Shown here piece by piece: positions 6,177 to 10,663 of a stretch of 10,663 nt of DNA; within the stretch, counting starts at the first letter, position 1; the number at the start of each line of letters is the position of its first letter. The notes beneath the pieces are model-generated. The model had not been told where the DNA came from. It saw nothing but the letters and a program-made list of their open reading frames with translations, and ran no database searches. Made by a program: the position numbers and the translations under genes. This DNA is from Myxococcales bacterium. Lineage in GTDB: Bacteria > Myxococcota_A > Polyangia > Nannocystales > Nannocystaceae. The stretch is from assembly GCA_020431135.1 (NCBI GenBank), contig JAGQIT010000148.1, forward strand, positions 1 to 10,663. The letters run 5' to 3'.

Positions 6177-8024
6177 TCAGCGCCCGCCCGGCGCCTTCGG
6201 GTCGAGAACGCTGGCGAAGGCGCCGGCCTCGACGGCGGCGATCCCCGCCTGGTAGCCGGCGGCGAGGAGCGGATCCGGGTCGTCGAAGGCGAGCGCCGGC
6301 AGCCCCGTGAGGTCGGGGCGGAAGTAGTGGATCAGGTCGTCCATCAGCTCCGGGTCGCGGATCCGGCTGGCGCAGGTGACCGTGGCGAAGAGGGTCGTGC
6401 CGATCCACGGGACGATGGTGTCGGTGTCGAAGGGGTTGAGGCGCTCGAGGAGGAGCGACGCGTTCGACGGGCAGACCTCGAGGTTCGGGTCGGCGCGGAC
6501 CGTGTCCGAGGCGTCGCCGACGTCGCTGGCGATCACCTTGCCGGGGTTGCGCCGGAGCATCTCGGCGATCGGCAGGTTGTCGAGGACGCCGCCGTCGACG
6601 AGGACGTCGCCGCCGCGCAGCGCCGGCGGCAGGAGCCCGGGGATCGCGCTCGTGGCCAGGAGCGCGTGCCAGGCCGGGCCGCGGTCGATGACCTCGAGGC
6701 GGGCGCGGGTGAGGTTGGTGGCGACCACGTAGCAGTCGCGCCAGAGGTCCTCCATGTTGCGCTCGCCGAGCCAGCGGATCATCCCGTCGCGGACCTTGTC
6801 GGACTCGAGGATCGACACTAGCGGGATCTTCGGCCTGGAGAACACGCCGCTGCGCAGCCACGCGTCGGTGATCCCCGCGACCATGTCGTCGGGCGAGAGG
6901 TCGGCGGCGAGGAGCACCCCGACGCCGCCGCCGGCGCTCGCCCCCCCGACCGCGTCGATCGGCACGCCGGCCTCGAGGAGCGCGCGGATCACCCCGATGT
7001 GGACCATCCCCCGGGCGGCGCCGCCCGAGAGCACGAGGCCGACGCAGCGGCCGATCAGGCGGCGGGCGACCCGTGCGAGGTCGCCGTCGCGGCCGTGGCG
7101 GACGTGGTGGAGGCGGGCGACGGGGCGGTGCGCGAGCCACTGCGCCGTGCCCCGCGGGTTCGCGGCGCCCTCGGCGTGGAGGAGGAGGAGCTCGCGGTGG
7201 GCGCTGTTCGGCACCGGCCCGTCGGCGTCGGTGAGGCGCTCGATGGGCCGCAGGTGCGGGTCGGCGGTCGCCGACGCGACGAGGATGATCCGATCGGCGC
7301 GTCGCAGGCAGCGGCGGGTCCACGGCGTGTCGTCGGGGTCCGCGAGGTAGAGGTCGACGTCGTGGCTGTCGTCGAGGTCGTCGAGCCAGCGGTCGATCGC
7401 CTCGCTGTCGGGGCCGTCCTCGCGGTCGCGGGCGCAGCCGGGGCGGAAGTGGTTGTCGACGCGGAAGGCGTCGACGGCGTGGACGCTGACGTGGCGCTGG
7501 AGGTGGCGGGCGAGCGCCTCGACGAGGCCCTGGAGCGGGACGTCGCGCTCGAGCGGGAGGATGGCGACGGTCTCGGGCGCGCTGAAGCCCTGCTCGCCGC
7601 GGAGCGCCGCGCCGAGGCGGGTCGCCAGGCTGCGCATCATCGGCACGACGAAGGCCGGCGCCTGATCGATGATCGCCTCGAAGTCGGCGCCCGAGAGGAG
7701 GAGGAGCTCGCTCTCTCGCATCGCCGTCACGGTGCCGACGCGGGCCCGGCGACCGACGACCTCGGCGACGCCGATCGCCTGGCCGCGGCCGATCTCGCCG
7801 GCGTCGCGCCTGTCGCCGTCGGCCTCGAGCACCTCGACGCGGAGGCGGCCGTGGACGACGAACGCGAGGTGGTCGGCCTCGTCGCCGGCGCGCCAGAGAA
7901 CGTCGCCGTGGCCGAGCACCTTGCGGATGAGGCGGCGCTCGAGGAGCTCCTGGACGGCCTCGTCGAGGCTGCCGAAGACGGTGTCGACGAAGTGCTCGAC
8001 CTCAGCGCTGGTGATCGTGGACAT
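6177..8024 (-). CDS. NTE-type patatin phospholipase with N-terminal cyclic-nucleotide-binding-like domain
   Basis: A 615-residue serine hydrolase of the neuropathy-target-esterase/patatin type. Residues 1 to about 125 form a cNMP-binding fold (DVLWRAGDEADHLAFVVHGRLRV and following). Residues 150-325 match the connecting region of eukaryotic NTE/PNPLA6 in order and character (VAILPLERDVPL, then LYLADPDDTPWTRRCLRRAD, then HRELLLLH). The patatin domain starts at about 328, with oxyanion loop SGGAARG (333-339), nucleophile elbow GASAG with Ser363, and DGG with Asp477, so the Ser-Asp dyad is intact. Expected activity is hydrolysis of phospholipid or lysophospholipid acyl esters at the membrane face. 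In the phosphate-binding cassette Arg95 is kept, but the Glu that normally contacts the ribose is Val86, so the ligand may differ or be absent. The start is ATG 8024, with GGAGG 7 bases upstream. A 405-bp gap follows before the peroxidase gene, so it is probably not in an operon with it. Confidence 0.94.
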   Translation of the reverse strand: MSTITSAEVEHFVDTVFGSLDEAVQELLERRLIRKVLGHGDVLWRAGDEADHLAFVVHGRLRVEVLEADGDRRDAGEIGRGQAIGVAEVVGRRARVGTVTAMRESELLLLSGADFEAIIDQAPAFVVPMMRSLATRLGAALRGEQGFSAPETVAILPLERDVPLQGLVEALARHLQRHVSVHAVDAFRVDNHFRPGCARDREDGPDSEAIDRWLDDLDDSHDVDLYLADPDDTPWTRRCLRRADRIILVASATADPHLRPIERLTDADGPVPNSAHRELLLLHAEGAANPRGTAQWLAHRPVARLHHVRHGRDGDLARVARRLIGRCVGLVLSGGAARGMVHIGVIRALLEAGVPIDAVGGASAGGGVGVLLAADLSPDDMVAGITDAWLRSGVFSRPKIPLVSILESDKVRDGMIRWLGERNMEDLWRDCYVVATNLTRARLEVIDRGPAWHALLATSAIPGLLPPALRGGDVLVDGGVLDNLPIAEMLRRNPGKVIASDVGDASDTVRADPNLEVCPSNASLLLERLNPFDTDTIVPWIGTTLFATVTCASRIRDPELMDDLIHYFRPDLTGLPALAFDDPDPLLAAGYQAGIAAVEAGAFASVLDPKAPGGR

Positions 8025-8059
8025 CGGCGTACCTCCGCCGCCGCGCGGGCGACAGGGAC

Positions 8060-8089
8060 ACGCTACCCGGTCGCCGGGCAGGGGTCGAC
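8060..8089 (-). promoter_or_regulatory. Candidate promoter for the patatin gene
   Basis: On the minus strand GTCGAC (8089-8084), an 18-base spacer and TAGCGT (8065-8060) resemble a housekeeping promoter with a good TA...T -10 and a poor -35. It would give a leader of about 30 bases that includes the GGAGG site before ATG 8024. Confidence 0.28.
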
Positions 8090-8100
8090 CGCGGGCGCGG

Positions 8101-8116
8101 GCGCCCGTTCGGGCGC
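8101..8116 (-). terminator. Strong short hairpin, candidate terminator of the lipoprotein pair
   Basis: GCGCCC (8101-8106), loop GTTC, and GGGCGC (8111-8116) form a perfect 6-bp stem. It lies 132 bases beyond the Cys-rich lipoprotein stop and just upstream of the proposed patatin promoter, so it could separate the two transcripts. There is no T-run. Nothing else firm was seen in 8117-8248. Confidence 0.33.
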
Positions 8117-8248
8117 GTCACGTGCTGACGTCCGCGGCGCGCCTCTCGCGGGGCCGCGCGCTCCTGCGCTTAGGCGCCGCCTCGATGGGGCGCGAAGCGT
8201 CGCCGCGCACCTCGCAAGCGCCGCAGCGACGGACGCGTTGACATGACC

Positions 8249-8581
8249 CTAGAGGCAGAATTCCTGGCCCTCCGGATCGTCGCTCGGCGCGCGGCAGCTC
8301 TGCGCCCCGGGGCAGGGATCGTCGCCGGCGCAGGGCAGGGCGCAGACGTCGTTGCCGCCGATCTTGGCGCAGACCTGGGCGCCGGGGCAGTCGTCGTCGA
8401 CCGCGCACGCGTAGCCCGAGCACACGCCCTTGAGGCAGACCCCCTCGCCGCACTGCCGGCTCTTCGTGCACTCGTCGCCGGCGTCGTGGCAGGCCGCGCC
8501 GAGGAGGAGCGCCGGGAGGAGGGTGAAGGCCCAGGCCCAGGTCCAGGCCCAGGCGCCCCGCTGTCGTGTCGTTGGATGCAT
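8249..8581 (-). CDS. Small Cys-rich exported lipoprotein
   Basis: The product is 110 residues. The signal peptide has basic residues at 6 and 8, an unusual WAWTWAWAF run (11-19), then LLPALLLGAA ending at Cys31, the likely lipidation site. The mature part has 12 further cysteines spaced as in C-x5-C-x4-C-x4-C type repeats (ECTKSRQCGEGVCLKGVC, then DDDCPGAQVC and DDPCPGAQSC). This is the style of the many small disulfide-rich lipoproteins of myxobacteria, which have no known specific function. The two CPGAQxC units suggest internal duplication. The start is ATG 8581, with GGAG 9 bases upstream; the longer in-frame version lacks a signal peptide at its N-terminus and overlaps the vWA gene. It follows the vWA gene by 43 bp on the same strand, so the two are probably co-transcribed. 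Confidence 0.82.
   Translation of the reverse strand: MHPTTRQRGAWAWTWAWAFTLLPALLLGAACHDAGDECTKSRQCGEGVCLKGVCSGYACAVDDDCPGAQVCAKIGGNDVCALPCAGDDPCPGAQSCRAPSDDPEGQEFCL
8528..8551 (-). repeat. Four tandem 6-bp units encoding the Trp-Ala run of a signal peptide
   Basis: GGCCCA is repeated four times (third copy GGTCCA) on the plus strand, encoding alternating Trp and Ala/Thr at the start of the hydrophobic core of the Cys-rich lipoprotein's signal peptide. Slippage here would lengthen or shorten the signal peptide by two residues without a frameshift. Confidence 0.65.
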
Positions 8582-8624
8582 GACGTTCGGCTCCGCAGTT
8601 CGGCGCAGCGCCAGGGGCACAGGA

Positions 8625-10133
8625 TCAGTAGTAGGAGAGCGAGTCGTTGCAGTTGCCGGCGCCGCCGTCGATGTTGTCGGCGAGCTGGAGCATGAGGTCG
8701 GACTCGTCGGCGAGGGCGTCGTCGCCGAGGATCGTCGCGACCTCATCGAGGCGGGCGGCGGCCTCGAGGACGCGCGCCTTGGCGTCGGCCTGGGCGAGCT
8801 GCGAGTCGCAGAACGCGGCCCCGGCCTTGAGCGCGAGGTACTCGTCGATGAGCACGGCCATCTTGAAGACGCCGAGGTCGTCGGCGGCGACGAAGGACGC
8901 GGAGTAGGGGCCGCCGCCGCCCCAGGGGACGCTCTCGGCGAAGATCTCCGGCGCCTCGGCGCCGACCGGGACGTAGCTGAGGTCGAAGTCGGCGACGTCG
9001 TCCGCGGAGGCCGGGATCGCGTCGCCCTCGCCGGGGCGCAGGGCGACCCCGATGCCGCCGCTGCGCGTCGACAGGAAGAGCGTCGACGCGCCGATCTCGA
9101 CGCCCTCGCTCGGCTGATCGAGCGGCGCGCCGTAGGCCTCGCCGAACGTCCAGCCCTGGGCCGCGCGGACCGTCGCCTCGAAGTCGTAGGCGAGCGGCGT
9201 GACGACGTAGTCGAATTCCTCGGCGAAGACGGTCTTGATCGCCTCGGCGTCGGCGAGGAAGAAGTAGTTGCCGCCGCGGACCGTCGACATCTCCTGGGCG
9301 AGCTCGGCCCCGAGGTCGAGGCCGACGCCGAACACCGAGGTGCCGATCTCCGCCTCGGCGTAGTAGCGGGTCATCCCGAGGAAGGAGTCGAGGCCGGTGG
9401 CGCCGACGTTCGGCTGGGCGTCGGTGAGGAGCATGACGCGGTCCTCGACCCCCTCGCCGCCGGCCGCGGGCGCGACCTGCTCGAACGCGAGGCCGAGGCC
9501 GGCCTCGATGTTGGTGCCGCCGCGGACGCGGAGGTCGTCGATCTCGGCGTGGAGGGCCGCGCGGCCCGAGCTGTCCATCGCCGTCGACTTGAGGCGGAGC
9601 TCGGCCTCCTCGTCGAAGGCGACCAGGGCGACGTGGTCGCCCTCGCCGAGCTGGTCGGCCATCGTGTGCAGGGCCTCGCGGACCGCCTCGATCTTCTCGC
9701 CGCTCATCGAGCCGCTGATGTCGACAGCGAGCGCGAGGTTGAGGGGCCGGCGCTCGAAGCTCTCGGCGTGGATGTTCGTCGCGAAGCCGATCTGGATCAG
9801 GAGCTGGGCGCCGCTGCCGTCGACCGGCTCGTGGCGGGCGAGGGCGGAGCGCGGGCAGAGGATCGCCTCACAGCTGTCGGCGTCCGCGAACGGCAGGTCG
9901 TGCTCCGAGAAGATCCCCTCGGCCTTAAAGGTCTCGCCGGCGGGGATCTGGCCGCCTTCGATCAGCTCGCGGGCGAGGCGGTTGTCCTGGACGCCGCCGG
10001 GCGTGACGCCGAGGTCGCCGGAGCCGAAGCCGCCAGCGCTGCAGCCGGCGCCTGTCGTCAGCGCGAGGCCGAGGAGCGCGGCGGCGCGGGCGAGGGGGAG
10101 GGACGAGAACGAGGGGAGGCGAAGGCGTGTCAT
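8625..10133 (-). CDS. von Willebrand factor A domain lipoprotein
   Basis: The product is 502 residues. A signal peptide (basic start, hydrophobic core AAALLGLALTTGAG) ends at Cys31, a probable lipidation site with a loose lipobox. An N-terminal region of about 100 residues (32-130, containing Cys88 and Cys93) precedes the vWA domain (about 131-310). The metal-ion-dependent adhesion site is complete: DISGS (Asp138, Ser140, Ser142), Thr207 and Asp238. A C-terminal region follows with a predicted beta-rich part and a helical end (about 418-490) holding Cys442 and Cys495. The architecture resembles YfbK-like surface vWA proteins. The expected role is divalent-metal-dependent protein binding at the cell envelope; the partner is unknown, but the co-directional Cys-rich lipoprotein 43 bp downstream is the obvious candidate. 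There is no clear ribosome site before ATG 10133, so the start is supported mainly by the signal peptide. The saccharopine-dehydrogenase-like gene lies 119 bp upstream on the same strand. Confidence 0.92.
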   Translation of the reverse strand: MTRLRLPSFSSLPLARAAALLGLALTTGAGCSAGGFGSGDLGVTPGGVQDNRLARELIEGGQIPAGETFKAEGIFSEHDLPFADADSCEAILCPRSALARHEPVDGSGAQLLIQIGFATNIHAESFERRPLNLALAVDISGSMSGEKIEAVREALHTMADQLGEGDHVALVAFDEEAELRLKSTAMDSSGRAALHAEIDDLRVRGGTNIEAGLGLAFEQVAPAAGGEGVEDRVMLLTDAQPNVGATGLDSFLGMTRYYAEAEIGTSVFGVGLDLGAELAQEMSTVRGGNYFFLADAEAIKTVFAEEFDYVVTPLAYDFEATVRAAQGWTFGEAYGAPLDQPSEGVEIGASTLFLSTRSGGIGVALRPGEGDAIPASADDVADFDLSYVPVGAEAPEIFAESVPWGGGGPYSASFVAADDLGVFKMAVLIDEYLALKAGAAFCDSQLAQADAKARVLEAAARLDEVATILGDDALADESDLMLQLADNIDGGAGNCNDSLSYY

Positions 10134-10181
10134 GGCGATTGTCGATAGGGCCCCGCGATGGGGGCGCTCCGGTAGTCGCCG

Positions 10182-10196
10182 ACCGCCGCGGGCGGT
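10182..10196 (-). terminator. Short hairpin between the oxidoreductase and vWA genes
   Basis: ACCGCC and GGCGGT form a perfect 6-bp stem with a 3-base loop, 56 bases beyond the oxidoreductase stop and 49 before the vWA start. On the minus strand a pyrimidine-rich tract (CTTCTTTCTTC) precedes rather than follows it, so it is not a classical intrinsic terminator. Confidence 0.28.
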
Positions 10197-10252
10197 TCAC
10201 TCGCGGAGCGACGATCGAAGAAAGAAGCCGGCAGCGGCGCGGACGAGCGCCC

Positions 10253-10663
10253 TCAGGCCGGCGCGTCGCTCACCGACACGCCGGCGAGGCGGTCGAGGAA
10301 GCCGGCGCCGAAGGCCATCGCCGGGGTGTAGCCGCCGGGCTCGACCTCGCCGGCGAGGACGGCGTCGACCGCCGCGAGGGCGGCGTCGACCGTGAGCTGA
10401 TAGCCGTCCGGGCCGCGCAGGAGCATGGTCACGGCGTTGCCGTCGCGGTCCTCGGCGCGGGCCCAGATCCGCGCGCCGTTGCGCGCGCGCGCGCGCTCGT
10501 CCGGGCCGCGGTAGAGGCGGGCCGCGAGCTTGCCGGCGGCGTCGCGGAGCGCCTTCGGGGCGAGGAGGAAGCGGATCGGCCGGCTCAAACGGAAGGCCCA
10601 GATCACCCACGGGCGGACCTGGAAGTAGGCGACGATCTCCGTGTAGCCCGACGAGTGAAAGGC
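10253..10663 (-). CDS. Saccharopine-dehydrogenase-like oxidoreductase, C-terminal end (5' part outside window)
   Basis: The frame is open to the right edge, so this is the last 136 residues of a larger protein; the GTG at 10606 is internal. The segment reads from SGYTEIVAYFQVRPW through a lysine/arginine-rich helix to a small beta domain (ARAEDRDGNAVTMLLRGPDGYQLT), a helix (AALAAVDAVLAG) and the closing GGYTPAMAFGAGFLDRLAG. The last pattern is typical of the C-terminus of saccharopine-dehydrogenase/trans-acting-enoyl-reductase-like NAD(P) proteins (SCCPDH family), which in bacteria often modify lipids or amino acids. The Rossmann nucleotide-binding part would lie beyond the window, so activity cannot be assessed. 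The stop is TGA at 10253. Confidence 0.75.
   Translation of the reverse strand, partial: AFHSSGYTEIVAYFQVRPWVIWAFRLSRPIRFLLAPKALRDAAGKLAARLYRGPDERARARNGARIWARAEDRDGNAVTMLLRGPDGYQLTVDAALAAVDAVLAGEVEPGGYTPAMAFGAGFLDRLAGVSVSDAPA
10481..10496. repeat. (GC)8 dinucleotide run inside the oxidoreductase gene
   Basis: Sixteen alternating G and C bases encode the Arg-Ala-Arg-Ala part of the reading frame. Such runs can slip or adopt left-handed helix form, and a change of one unit would shift the frame. Confidence 0.7.

Noticed and set aside
5942..6310. A 122-codon plus-strand frame in the peroxidase-patatin gap
   Set aside because: No ribosome site, random-looking product, and its second half is antisense to the patatin gene.
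6999..8246. A long plus-strand frame antisense to the patatin gene
   Set aside because: Same shadow pattern (Val/Asp/Glu/Ala repeats); the real gene is on the minus strand with an intact Ser-Asp dyad.
8430..10148. A long open frame of 572 codons on the plus strand, antisense to the vWA and Cys-rich lipoprotein genes
   Set aside because: Composition is Arg/Ala/Glu/Val-rich with no domain, signal or ribosome site. It mirrors the GC-rich third positions of the minus-strand genes, which have clear motifs.
10481..10496. The (GC)8 run as a phase-variation switch
   Set aside because: The run is short, lies in a partial gene, and at this GC content alternating G/C stretches are expected by chance; it is kept only as a repeat feature.

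Overview
The window comes from a very GC-rich genome. The extreme third-position GC, the secreted lipoproteins with Ser/Thr/Gly-rich linkers followed by a CGDG...GE.C motif, and the vWA and Cys-rich lipoproteins all point to a myxobacterium. The Nannocystaceae-type lineage (Nannocystis, Plesiocystis, Enhygromyxa) is the best guess. This is inferred from sequence style only; no marker gene is present.

Layout. Three genes read rightward: the C-terminal half of an MFS transporter cut by the left edge (1-675), a cytochrome P450 (875-2218), and a lipoprotein predicted to fold as a seven-bladed FG-GAP/VCBS beta-propeller (2376-3743). They converge at about 3744-3908 on five leftward genes: an animal-type (myeloperoxidase-like) heme peroxidase (3909-5771), an NTE-type patatin phospholipase with a cyclic-nucleotide-binding-like domain (6177-8024), a small Cys-rich lipoprotein (8249-8581), a von Willebrand A domain lipoprotein (8625-10133), and the C-terminal end of a saccharopine-dehydrogenase-like oxidoreductase cut by the right edge (10253-10663). 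The 405-bp gap at 5772-6176 has no convincing gene but holds a degenerate 37-bp direct repeat. Several GC-rich hairpins sit just downstream of stop codons and may be terminators.

How the genes relate. The clearest functional pair is the vWA lipoprotein and the Cys-rich lipoprotein, which are 43 bp apart on one strand and both predicted to be exported and lipidated. The P450, heme peroxidase and patatin could together act on lipids (release and oxidation of acyl chains), but they are not in one operon and this is speculation. The peroxidase lacks the tyrosine three residues before the proximal His that fatty-acid dioxygenases use, so a cyclooxygenase-like role is disfavoured. No CRISPR array, tRNA, rRNA, insertion sequence, phage or clear defence system was seen. 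Most of the window looks like ordinary myxobacterial accessory chromosome. Its most unusual single gene is the animal-type peroxidase.
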